A stretch of 64,000 nucleotides of DNA from Dastarcus helophoroides (Eukaryota > Arthropoda > Insecta > Coleoptera > Bothrideridae). The position numbers and the translations under genes are program-made. The stretch spans positions 14,830,053 through 14,894,052 of the forward strand of contig CM053335.1 of assembly GCA_028583605.1 (NCBI GenBank), given 5' to 3'. Of this stretch, positions 33,800 through 44,105 are shown in pieces (the stretch's first letter is position 1; the number at the start of each line of letters is the position of its first letter). The notes under the pieces are model-generated. The model was not told where the DNA came from. It saw only the letters and a list, made by a program, of their open reading frames with translations, and searched no databases.

Positions 33800-35830
33800 G
33801 GCTAAAGTAATCCTGAACTCGTGACCCTGACCCCAAGTGGTCTTGAACTCACGTAGCTTTGAGCTAAATGACTTGAAGCTCACGTGACCTTGAATCCACG
33901 ATACGCCAAGTTCGCCTGACCTTAAACACACATGATCTTGAAATCGAGAGACGTTAAATTCACGTAACTTAAGTTAGCTTAGCCTTGAATTCAAGTACCT
34001 TGAGTTTACGCAATCTTGGCTTCATGCAACCTTGAGCTCATGTGACTTTGAGCTATCACGGCCTTGACATCATGTGACCTTGGGGTCAAATCACCTGGAC
34101 CTCCCGTGACCTTGAATTCACGTAACCTCGTTCTCAGATGACCTTTAGCTTGCGTGGCCTTGAGTTCACTTGATATCATGTGGCCCTGAAGTTACGTGAA
34201 CTTGAGCTTGCACAACCTTGACTTTGAGTTCAAATGACCTTGACCGCACGTGACCTTGATCTCACGCAACCTTGAGTTCACGTAATATTGTTCTCATATG
34301 GCCTTGATCTCCCGCGGCCTTAGGTTCACCTGACCTTGAGTTCATGTAACCTCCTTCTCATATGACCTTGAGTTCACTCGATATAATGTGACTTTGAGGT
34401 CACATGCCCTTGAGATTGCGTAATCTTGTCATCATGTGACCTTGAGTTCGAATAACCTTGATTTCACGCGACCTTGAGTTTACGCAACATTGTTCTCACA
34501 AGACCTTAACCTCACGTAATATTGAGTTTACTCGATATGATGTCACTTTGAGGTTACATAGCCTTGAGATTGCGTAACCTTAAAATCATATGACCTTGAG
34601 TTCGAATAACCTTGATTTCACGCGACCTTGAGTTTACGCAACATTGTTCTCACACGACCTTGACCTCACGTGACCTTAAGTTCACTCGATATAATGTGAC
34701 TTTGAAACCACATGGCCTTGAGATTGCGTAACCTTGACATCATGTGACCTTGGGTTCGAAGGACCTTGATTTTACGCGACCTTGAGTTTACGCAACATTG
34801 TTCTCACACGACCTTGACCTCACGTAATTTTGAGTTTACTCGATATAATGTCACTTTGAGGTTACATGGCCTTGAGCTTGCGTAACCTTGACATCATATG
34901 ACCTTGAGTTCGAATAACCTTGATTTCACGCGACCTTGAGTTTACGCAACATTGTTCTCACACGACCTTGACCTCACGTGACCTTAAGTTCACTCGATAT
35001 AATGTGACTTTGAGGTCACGTGGCCTTGAGATTGCGTAACCTTGACATCATGTGACCTTGAGTTCGAATCACCTTGTTTTCACGCGACCTTGAGTTTACG
35101 CAACATTGGGTTCACATGACCTTGACATCACGTGACCTTGATTTCACTCGATATAATGTGACTTTGAAACCACATCGCCTTCAGATTGCGTAACCTTGAC
35201 CTCATGTGACCTTGAATTCGAATGACCTTGATTTCACGCGACCTTGGGTTTATGCAACATTGTTCTCACACGACCTTGACCTCACGTGACCTTGAGTTCA
35301 AGAGACCGTGTGTTCACGTGATTTTAAGTTCAAGTGACCTTGAGTTCAAGTGATCTTGAGTTTAGGTAACCTTGACCACACGTGACCTTCAACTCACGTG
35401 ACTTTGATCTTATGTGATATTGAACTTATATGGACCGTGTGTTCACGTGATTTTAAGTTCAAGTGACCTTGAGTTCAAGTGATCTTGAGTTTAGGTAACC
35501 TTGACCACACGTGACCTTCAACTCACGTGACTTGGATCTTATGTGATATTGAACTTATATGATCTTGAACTTAGGTGATCTTAGTTTCACATAATCTTAA
35601 ACCTAAGTGACACTGATGTCGTGTAGCCTTGAGATCACCTGATCTAAAGCTCGTCTGATTTTAAACTCAAGTGACCTTGACATAGACCGACATTGAATTC
35701 ATGTGACCTTTAAATTCTATGATCTTGAGTTTACGTGCGCTTGAATCTATGTGACACCAAAACACTTTAAGCTAACGTAATCCTAAAAATCCCGAATTCA
35801 GACGACCAAGAGCTCACGTGAAACTTCCAA
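33800..35830. repeat. Tandem array with 154-bp period, rich in TGACCTTGA and CACGTG
   Basis: Built from roughly 20-26-bp words of the type CACGTGACCTTGAGTTCA. A higher-order period is exact: GATATA starts at 34380, 34534, 34688, 34842, 34996 and 35150, always 154 bp apart. A second 127-bp duplication covers about 35304-35560. By eye about 17 exact TGACCTTGA occur, the complement of TCAAGGTCA, the extended half-site bound by monomeric nuclear receptors of the FTZ-F1/ERR type. Many CACGTGAC E-boxes adjoin them. The array ends about 600 bp upstream of the ZAD zinc-finger gene. Whether it binds anything is inference. Confidence 0.85.
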
Positions 35831-36455
35831 AAATACTCACTTTTTTAAAAATACTTAACATATTTAAAGGTAATTTAGAATTTAAACTCGAAATATTTTT
35901 GGTTATCAAACTCTGAATCTGATAAATGTTGAAATCTATCAGTCTATGCATCTAGTGATTAAGAGAGATCTCGTGATAAAATGGAAATTGATTATTTTTT
36001 GTGACGCAAAGTCCACTTCAATAAAATTGGGATACACACTATCAAATTTCTATTAAATACAAAGTCCAACATAAATATTTATTTATGCGGATCCGCCTAT
36101 TAAGATGATTGAATAAATAAATAAAGTTAATTGAATACATTTTAACTTAATTTATTCAATTAACATGGATGGCGTTGATTGAATACAACGTGACTGGTAA
36201 TAGCGAAGGTAGTTTGGGAAACTCTGGTCTACTATTTCCATTTTCGATCTGGCAACATTGTTTAGGGAGAACCATAGACGCAACCGATCAAAGTTTCGCT
36301 TATTAGCGCTGGGCGCATTGGACGCCCCGAAGACGTCAACAAGTTGACGTTTCGTTTGTTTTGGTTATGTTGCGCAAAGAAAAACAGGCGACAGGTGACA
36401 TCTTGACATATGATACGTATGATTGACATTTATTCTAATTTTCTAAATAAAAATA
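35831..36455 (+). other. Upstream region of the ZAD zinc-finger gene
   Basis: AT-rich. It contains a 39-nt imperfect palindrome with arms GTTAATTGAATA and TATTCAATTAAC at 36126-36164. A shorter CGTTGATTGAATACAACG follows at 36173-36190 (see findings). The promoter presumably lies in 36200-36455; I see no clear TATA box. Confidence 0.4.
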
Positions 36456-36578
36456 ATGTACTATTTGACGAAATTCTGCCGAATATGCGTCGGGACGAAC
36501 GGTACTCTAATAGACTTGGAAACGTTGGACACGGACTCGATAAAATTGAGCACGAAGCTGGAAGAATGCACGAAAATG
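36456..36578 (+). CDS. ZAD gene exon 1
   Basis: Forty-one codons from ATG, holding the first Cys pair of the ZAD domain. The donor GTACAT at 36579 is weak, but the phase and the ZAD spacing fit. Confidence 0.85.
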
Positions 36579-37632
36579 GTACATTTTAGTGCAGTTTTAT
36601 TACCTAATTGGAACTATTGATTTTTCGTAGGTTTTGGATAGGGAAAGTTTGTCTAAGGATATTTGCATACACTGCGTGAAGAAGTTAAGGGTATCTTATG
36701 AATTCCACAGTATGTGTAAGAAATCAACAAAGATATTACATGGATACTTGGCGGAATTACTCGGTTCTGCCCCCGATAAAATCGATCCTGAAAGCGTCAG
36801 GAATACAGAGTTGCGAGTCAGTGTTACCCCATTGGGTAAGACGACAGGTGGCGGCTTTCGGAAGAGGATTACAAAAGCAGAAAGGTGTTCGATACTGAAG
36901 TCGCTTCTCACTACTAAATGTGATAGTAATCCCCCACAGTCCGGCCTGCGAAATATCATAAATTTTACGCGTTCGTTTGATTTTGGTTTCAAATGTGATG
37001 CCAAGATTAGGGAGCAAACTCCCCTAGATAAATTGGAGGAATTTTCAAAAAATTTCTTCAATAGAGATTTTACGAAATTTAGGGATACTATATTGTATAT
37101 TATTGAGAATAATCATGACAGTGATGATGATGATATGTTTGGGGCGGTGGAGGAAGAGACTGGGGCGAAAGTGAAATTCGAAGAGATTTTCATCGAGCCG
37201 GATATTAAAATTAAAACAGAGTTATTCACCGAAGAGGACGAGCACTGTGCCCAAGATTTCGTCGAGGCTTCATATGAGGATCAAATAAAAACAGAACCAT
37301 TCGATGATTCTGGGATTAATTCGAGACTCGAATATCCGCACTATGATAATTGTTTGAATAATTACAGCTATTTCCATGGTAGTAACTATTCAGGCAGCCC
37401 TATGGGGTTATTAAATAATTTAGTTGGCAATATAAATAATAATCATATATTTCAAAAAACGTTTCCACCACACAGTATTAGGTGTAGGACGAGAGGTAAT
37501 CCGTACATAAACCCGCAACTTAGGGAGCAATTTAGGTTAAGAAGTTTCCAATGTAAAAAGTGCCCGAGGTACTTTAAAACGCCCGGTTATTTGAAAGCTC
37601 ACGTAGCCAAAATACATAACTATGTGCGTTAG
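36456..37632 (+). CDS. ZAD-domain protein with a single C2H2 zinc finger (two exons)
   Basis: Exon 1 is 36456-36578 and exon 2 is 36631-37632, joined in phase 0 across a 52-bp intron (GTACAT...TTTCGTAG), giving 374 residues. Residues 7-75 form a ZAD zinc-finger-associated domain: FCRICVG gives C8 and C11, and KDICIHC gives C53 and C56 after the splice. ZAD domains dimerise insect C2H2 transcription factors. The middle is acidic (DSDDDDMFGAVEEE) with three psi-K-x-E sumoylation-type motifs (VKFE 222-225, IKTE 235-238, IKTE 260-263), then Asn-rich. The C-terminus has one C2H2 finger, C349/C352 and H365/H370 (CKKCPRYF...HVAKIH). A likely nuclear DNA-binding regulator; one finger is unusually few. 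The ATG was chosen because it is the first in frame and precedes the ZAD cysteines by six codons. Confidence 0.88.
36631..37632 (+). CDS. ZAD gene exon 2
   Basis: The acceptor TTTTTCGTAG ends at 36630. The exon begins VLDRESLSKDICIHCVKK with the second ZAD Cys pair and ends with TAG at 37630-37632. Overlapping ORFs in other frames at 36696-37061 are shadows. Confidence 0.9.
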   Translation, partial: VLDRESLSKDICIHCVKKLRVSYEFHSMCKKSTKILHGYLAELLGSAPDKIDPESVRNTELRVSVTPLGKTTGGGFRKRITKAERCSILKSLLTTKCDSNPPQSGLRNIINFTRSFDFGFKCDAKIREQTPLDKLEEFSKNFFNRDFTKFRDTILYIIENNHDSDDDDMFGAVEEETGAKVKFEEIFIEPDIKIKTELFTEEDEHCAQDFVEASYEDQIKTEPFDDSGINSRLEYPHYDNCLNNYSYFHGSNYSGSPMGLLNNLVGNINNNHIFQKTFPPHSIRCRTRGNPYINPQLREQFRLRSFQCKKCPRYFKTPGYLKAHVAKIHNYVR

Positions 37633-37896
37633 GTTAGAACGACTGTACTCAAAATAAGTGGTAAATTAGGAATTATTCGGTTATACCGTTTGGAACATGA
37701 ACAAATGCAACTTACCGTTGTACGGTTATGGGGAGGATAAAGCCGGGAATGAACTCGAGCAGATTAAAAAGGAAATATGGGAATCAGATTTGCTACTGGT
37801 AGTTTTAAAGCTTTTGGGCAATGTATGACAGTATTAAATTAGTTTTAGGATGCTACAGCGCGTTTTTTGGCATATTGTTGATATTTTTTTGATTTT

Positions 37897-38006
37897 GGTG
37901 GAACGGACCGGCCCTTGGTTGTCTATCTTGTCCCCTGAAACCAAGAAAGATTGAAAAACGACGCAACAACGCGTTTTAACAGCCAAGCTATCATCTTCAG
38001 AGAGAT
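37897..38006 (-). mobile_element. Dispersed repeat family R, copy 3
   Basis: Shares GGTGGAACGGACC, CCTTGGTT, CTTGTCCCCTGAAACCAAGA and CCAAGCTATCATCTTCAGAG with copy 1. The CTGAAGATGATAGC segment is intact, but the other stem II arm (GCTGTT) and GAAAC (AAAAC) are mutated. It lies between the ZAD stop and the first AATAAA, so it may be part of the 3' UTR. Confidence 0.65.
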
Positions 38007-38354
38007 ATGGAAGCTTTTGATTTTAGATTAAGAGGGATTTAAGAATTTTTTGTTGTCCAAGCATAATGCAGGGACAACGGTAAAGAACAATTTTTAATTT
38101 ACCACTGTGTAATCCGAATTTATTGGTGTCTATCTTTCGTGTAAAGTTCAAATATACTACCTTATAAGGATGACAGCTTTTAAAGCTTTTACAGTATTGT
38201 AACTCTGCCAAAAGCTCCAGTAGTTAAATATCTTGACTTTTAAACTCTATCAATATTTTTGATATGTGAATAGTTGTTTTATATAGTTTAATATATATGT
38301 TATTACTTGTTTTATGTTTTTTGTTATTTTTTATATTTATGAATGTATAAAGTT

Positions 38355-38360
38355 AATAAA
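38355..38360 (+). terminator. Candidate polyadenylation signal of the ZAD gene
   Basis: AATAAA about 720 bp after the stop, in a very AT-rich stretch. No earlier exact AATAAA was noticed after the stop. Confidence 0.35.
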
Positions 38361-38399
38361 AATTCAATTGACTGTTTGTTTAAATTCTTCAGCGTCATT

Positions 38400-39100
38400 T
38401 TTATCTCAATTGAGCTAGGGAGACCCACTAGGTAGCTAATTATATACATGATTGTATCAGAGAATTTGAACAATTTGAACTCTTAAAAACATAGGCGTAA
38501 GAAGGGGGAGCCAACACTCTTACTGATCTGATGCCAAAAACGGATCTAATTTGTATATTTTATTTGATTTAATGAGTTCAAATTATAAAAAAAGTCGGAT
38601 TTCTAAGAATATATTTCTCTAAAATGTTACTTTAATTGGATTTTGACATTAAAATTTTTTCATTGTTGAGAAAAATGGAAATTTGAGACTAAAATCATTG
38701 CGAAAAAAGGAGCAATCGAAATTTTGAGGAAACATTAAATTTAAAAAAGTTGCAAATGTACTAAATTCACTTTGGCTTCACTGCGCCAAGTTGTGAAATA
38801 TTTAGTGCATTTCAAGACGAGTTAACAAGAATCCAAATTATAAGACAAGATAAAATGTTAACAACTTGAGAAAAATCAGGAAATTTCGAGAAAAACAAAA
38901 ATGAAAAAAAAAGTTCTAGAGAAAGACAAATTTGAGAAAAGTCGACATTTGGGACATAACTGTCTCAGGAGAATTCTGAGAATAAATTGTAAATTTTGAG
39001 GGAACAAACAAATTTTCGCAAAAAGTCGAAATTTTAGAAATATTCAATTTGTTTTCAATGGTTTGTATTTGAAGAAAGCAAGTATTAACGTATACTATGA
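38400..39100. other. Intergenic AT-rich DNA between convergent genes
   Basis: No gene. The second half has degenerate AAATTTCGA/GAGAAAAAC words. Confidence 0.5.
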
Positions 39101-39104
39101 AAAT

Positions 39105-39110
39105 TTTATT
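39105..39110 (-). terminator. Candidate polyadenylation signal of Sec61 beta
   Basis: TTTATT on the + strand reads AATAAA on the minus strand, about 98 bp past the stop codon. Confidence 0.45.
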
Positions 39111-39207
39111 ACTTATACTATTTCAACAATAAAAAATGTAAAATATTAGACAATGAAAATGCATAAATAGTGACAATTGGAACAAGGAATGATAAATATC
39201 CTTAAAT

Positions 39208-40186
<979 letters not shown>

Positions 40187-40422
40187 TTTAACCAAATTGA
40201 ATTAAAAACTAGCAAACTAAGTGTTACGAATGCGAATTGCGGTGGATGTTTATCTCAGATTAACTGTACTGTTTGAAATGTGGAAGATTTTGTAAGAATT
40301 TAATGACACGAGTGCGAAATATTGCCGACACGTAGACAAACGTCACCCGAATATCAAACGTCAACGGGATGCCAACTTGGAACTACAACCTGCGCACCAA
40401 ATTGAACTATTCCATAGAACTA
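40187..40422. other. 5' flank of Sec61 beta
   Basis: Holds the 5' UTR and presumably the promoter, read on the minus strand. No specific element was identified. Confidence 0.4.
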
Positions 40423-40426
40423 GAGC

Positions 40427-40473
40427 ACTGAACCGTTGATTGAATATAGTATGTATTCAATCAACGACTGAAC
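40427..40473. mobile_element. 33-nt palindromic insertion with 7-bp duplication ACTGAAC
   Basis: ACTGAAC at 40427-40433 and 40467-40473 flanks 33 nt that begin CGTTGATTGAATA and end TATTCAATCAACG, perfect 13-bp inverted ends with a 7-nt centre. Confidence 0.65.
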
Positions 40474-40485
40474 TAAACACTGTGA

Positions 40486-40522
40486 CTTATGACGTTGATT
40501 GAAATTCAATGAACGCTTATGA
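40486..40522. mobile_element. 23-nt palindromic insertion with 7-bp duplication CTTATGA
   Basis: CTTATGA at 40486-40492 and 40516-40522 flanks 23 nt starting CGTTGATTGAA and ending TTCAATGAACG. It has the same ends as the insertion 20 bp upstream, with a shorter core. Confidence 0.65.
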
Positions 40523-40523
40523 T

Positions 40524-40633
40524 TAAGCCCATATAAGGTTTTACCCCTTTACCACATCAACAATTGAAATACGCATCGGGTAATTTTTGTTTAATTGTCA
40601 TGTGGTGAAGGGGTAAAGCCTTCTATGGACTTA
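40524..40633. repeat. 110-bp foldback with 34-nt arms
   Basis: The left arm starts TAAGCCCATATAAGGTTTTA and contains ACCCCTTTACCACAT. The complement of the right arm starts TAAGTCCATAGAAGGCTTTA and contains ACCCCTTCACCACAT. A loop of about 40 nt lies between. It may be a small foldback transposon, but no target duplication was seen directly at its ends. Confidence 0.65.
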
Positions 40634-40776
40634 TTCCATAGAACTATATTAATGCAATATGAAATATTACTGTAATACGCGTTTTTGCTTAAAAGGTAGT
40701 TAAACAGAATTATTGATGGCATGAAAATTTCAGTAATTAAGGTTAATGATAACCAAAAGGCGAGTTTTTTCCGAAC

Positions 40777-40813
40777 GAATCACAGAATCTCTGATTCTCT
40801 GATTCTGTGATTC
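40777..40813. repeat. Perfect 13-bp inverted repeat (GAATCACAGAATC)
   Basis: GAATCACAGAATC at 40777-40789 pairs with GATTCTGTGATTC at 40801-40813 across an 11-nt loop. The flanks show no direct repeat. Confidence 0.6.
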
Positions 40814-42320
40814 CAATGACGCCATTGATTAAATAACACGTCATGGACAAAACCTCTTCAGTGTTGCCAGGTGTGAGCGATTTTCTTGGACGATAATACA
40901 AATTTTGTTATAAAAATGACCGATTTTCGTCTTCTTTTCTTACTTGCGATTACGCACTTGGGTCATATTAATTCCAAAATGAGAATATTTTTTCTCTTTA
41001 AGTAATTTTTTTATATATGTAGACTCCAGAGACCATCTTCTAGGTTTAAGCGTATCGTACATTTTTATTCGTCAAGAAACATTTACGGCAGGGACTAAGA
41101 TTATTTTCAATTCTTTTCACTTACACCAGGAACTGTTTCCAAATTGCGGAACAAAAAATATGGAGTGAGGACTTTTTTTTTTGTTAGTTGTCCAACATTA
41201 TTTCGGAAGGTCAAACATGGTGAACAATAAAATTTGTATTAACCGAGGACCTCTGTTCGTCGTAATTAATGCTGGCAATTAATCTGGCAACCCTGCAAAG
41301 GTTGAGCAATGAGGGATTTATGGTTATCTAGAAGGTGTTGTGGCGAATAGGCAGATCTCATAGAACCATCCGCCACAGATCCGTTAGCTCCAGCGCAGGT
41401 GGAGCGGCAACATTGCAAGACCTGTGAAGTGACAGCTGATAAGTATGACGGTTGACACTTGGAACGACGCAAGACTCTCTCTATGATTACGACTCGAGCA
41501 AGTTTCACGTGTCGAACTGAAATTCACGATCAGACATTTTATTTGTTAATAGTTCTAGTTAATTATAATGTAGTAAGTTAGAATAAATTAATTTCTACTA
41601 CGTTAGTGTGCATTATTTGCGTCGCGTAATAGCAAGATGCCACAGTACTTTTAAAATGAGATTGAAAACCTTCCACTGTTCATAGTGCCATTTATTAATC
41701 CGCAAACCATCCATCACAGAATTCTATTTTACCGTAGGTCAAACATTGCAAAACGAGTAGTTAAAACGTACACCTAATGGATTGAAGTAGTTTTAACTTC
41801 AACGGTGAACGCTCCTCCCTGACTAAAAGATGAATAAACGATGTTCTAGACACACTTTCCTAGGAAAAGCCCAAGAAAAGATTAACATAATAGTGATGTG
41901 ATCGATTGGATACATTGTACCTACGACTACCATCATCCACTGTCATCAGTAGGTACAACTTAAGCTCTCATTTTACAGTTTTCGCACAATACATTAATTA
42001 TTAATGAATTTGCCACGTTAGCTAAAAAAATTTACGTCTTATTTTTGCATTTTTATTTGTAATTAAACAATACGTTGTGACATTTTGATTGTGCAAAAAT
42101 AAAACGTCAAATTTTTTTAGTTACAATGAAAAATGCAGTAATTTCAATCAAAATTTGAATTTGAAAATGGCGCGTATTGCCATCCACTACTGTCACTTCT
42201 TTGCACTCGCTTTAAATGTAACCTCTCCTTCTTAATATATATGTTTTAGGGTAATCCACAACAGAGGTCGCTGATGTCAGTGGGTGGAAATTAGTCTCAT
42301 TTTCATTCAACAAATTACGT
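40814..42320. other. Intergenic DNA between Sec61 beta and mib1, no gene recognised
   Basis: Mostly unique. A less AT-rich part at 41266-41510 contains a minus-strand ORF of 80 codons without a domain. Its flanks (TCACGTGTCGAACTGAAATT, a run of AATAAATTAA) could be remains of a retroelement terminal repeat, but I cannot show that. Confidence 0.4.
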
Positions 42321-42322
42321 TA

Positions 42323-42376
42323 CCGATATCGTTGATTGAATATTATTGAATATATGTATTCAATCAACGCCGATAT
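42323..42376. mobile_element. 40-nt palindromic insertion with 7-bp duplication CCGATAT
   Basis: CCGATAT at 42323-42329 and 42370-42376 flanks 40 nt with ends CGTTGATTGAATA and TATTCAATCAACG, the same ends as at 40434-40466, around a longer core. Confidence 0.65.
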
Positions 42377-42539
42377 GGAACTCCCTAGAGAGATTTCCGT
42401 TTAAATTGAGACATTTTTATTCGGTCGATTGGCAACACTGCGATCGCGTCCTGACGAAGTTAGAAATTACCATAGAGAAACTAAAACTATAGAGTCTCTG
42501 CAGATTACTAAAAAGATAATTTAAAAAGTTTGGTTGTTT

Positions 42540-42665
42540 GGGTTGGTTAAAGTAGTCGCCAGTCGCGCGTTTTGTTGTTTTTGTACGTTCAAATTTAATA
42601 GTATCTTGTAAAATCTTTGTTCTGAGTTTACCGCGCCTTGCCCCGTTCTAGCTCCCACAAAATGT
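42540..42665 (-). repeat. Dispersed repeat, inverse copy of 33470-33620
   Basis: See the copy at 33470. The shared blocks are TGTGGGAGCT, ACTGGCGACTA and CCNNCCCNAACAAC, read on the minus strand. Confidence 0.6.
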
Positions 42666-42699
42666 CGAAATTGGCCATCAAAGTTGAAATTTCCACTCT

Positions 42700-43140
42700 A
42701 AATTTAAAATTCTAATTTTGTGGTGGCAACAACCAGAATCAGTAATATGTAAACATGGTTGTGTGGCAGCGCTGTACGCATATATGTAATACATATATGG
42801 CTGTACACTACTTAATGGAGTTCTATGTTCCCAACATTTTAAACGAAATATCATTAAATATTTTGATTTGTGGTGGGTTGTTTTAAGAGTGATTGTTTAA
42901 TATTTTATGTCATTTGCTAAACATTATTAATAATGGTAACAAAAATATTGTGGAAAACATTTAGCCTGATTATTTCCGCTAAGCAACTCCTGAAATGTAG
43001 GCAACACATTAATCATTAAGGTGTCTACGCGTAAAGGCAGCTTTAGTTTCGGTGATCTTTTCAGTAATTTATAAAGGTTAACTAAATAATTCAATGGTCT
43101 ACTCTTATGCACATTTATCTGCAATAACTATAATTCAAGT
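42700..43140 (+). repeat. Lone copy of the 360-bp repeat of 25.3-28.9 kb
   Basis: TTTTGTGGTGGCAACAACCA, TCGGTT/GGGTTGTTTTAAGAGTG, TGGAAAACATTTAG, GAAATGTAGGCAACACATTA and TACGCGTAAAGGCAGCTTTA match the array units in order. It carries a 22-nt palindromic insertion at 42778-42799. Confidence 0.75.
42771..42806. mobile_element. 22-nt palindromic insertion with 7-bp duplication GCTGTAC and empty-site evidence
   Basis: GCTGTAC at 42771-42777 and 42800-42806 flanks GCATATATGTAATACATATATG (CATATATGTAATACATATATG is the 21-nt palindrome). Units at 26-28 kb read straight through (GTGGCAGTGCCGTGACGTTT), so 22 nt plus one 7-bp copy were gained here. Confidence 0.7.
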
Positions 43141-43988
43141 AAAAAAAAGTGCAGTGGTTATTCCGTTTTTCTACGAATAAACTGTAGTAATCTATTAAAA
43201 TAACCGAATATTGCTAATTAATGCTAAAAGAAATCGCTCTAACAAAAAACAATGTGTCAAAACTTGGTCGCCATCTTGTAGACATATTTTCACGAATTTG
43301 GTCAACGAAGACGAAGCTTTCAAAATTAAGGTAAGAATTAAAGGTGTAATTTTGTGCTTTGCGTAATTATATTTATAAATAGTGATTCATGAATTAATTG
43401 CAGCGGTAACGCATTGGTTCTATGATTACATTATAACAAATTATTCCAAGAGAATAGGACGCTTGCGCCAAGTGTCTGACACGAATTTATCCTATTTTTG
43501 TATTTAAAAAGATAAATAGATCTTTCAAGTTGAGGGGTAAATAGCTGATTTGTTCATCTAATTCATTAATGTAAGCGTATTTCTGAATTTCTTAATTATA
43601 CGTTGATTTCAAAGCAATGAAAATTACGATCTAGAACAGTGGTCTTCAAATTTTTTATCGCGTACCATATGAGGAAAATAATTATAAATTGTATATTCCT
43701 AAATAACTTCGTCGGGTCTGAAAAATCATGTTACAACACCTTTCATGTAGTATATTTTCGTCGACTAAAAAAATATGAATAGAAAAGTGTATATCATCCG
43801 CGCGAATCCTATTTTGGTGATCGCTGGTCCAAGAGCACAGAACAATCTCGAACACGTTAATTACTTCGGTAGTTTCCGGCTGTCAAACGCGCGTCGAACT
43901 TGGCCGAACAAAATGAAAATAAATGTTGGAAGTGTAGTGAAAGGTTCATCCGTAAATAAAACCGAATAATTAGAATAAGTACAGATAA
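43141..43988 (+). other. Upstream region of mib1
   Basis: Unique AT-rich DNA that should hold the mib1 promoter and 5' UTR. A 64-codon ORF at 43775-43969 has no domain and is probably 5' UTR or chance. Confidence 0.4.
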
Positions 43989-44105
43989 ATGGAAATAGCC
44001 AACGCTGTGGGGGCCACCCCTGGAGTCCAAAGGGCCACGCGGGTGATGATGGAGGGCGTCGGTGCCCGCGTTATTCGAGGACCAGATTGGAAATGGGGCA
44101 AACAG
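43989..44105 (+). CDS. mib1: mib1 exon 1
   Basis: Thirty-nine codons from ATG ([20 protein letters not shown]...WKWGKQ), with donor GTTAGA. The frame remains open past the donor to 44210, but exon 2 supplies the expected [10 protein letters not shown]. Confidence 0.93.

Noticed and set aside
36126..36164. 39-nt GTTAATTGAATA palindrome as a member of the CGTTGATT insertion family
   Set aside because: The ends are similar but not the same, and no matching 7-mers lie outside.
40777..40813. GAATCACAGAATC palindrome as another 7-bp-flanked insertion
   Set aside because: The flanks (TCCGAAC and CAATGAC) do not match, so there is no evidence of insertion.
41266..41508. 80-codon reverse ORF between Sec61 beta and mib1
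   Set aside because: No recognisable domain, no splice or promoter context; possibly part of an old retroelement.
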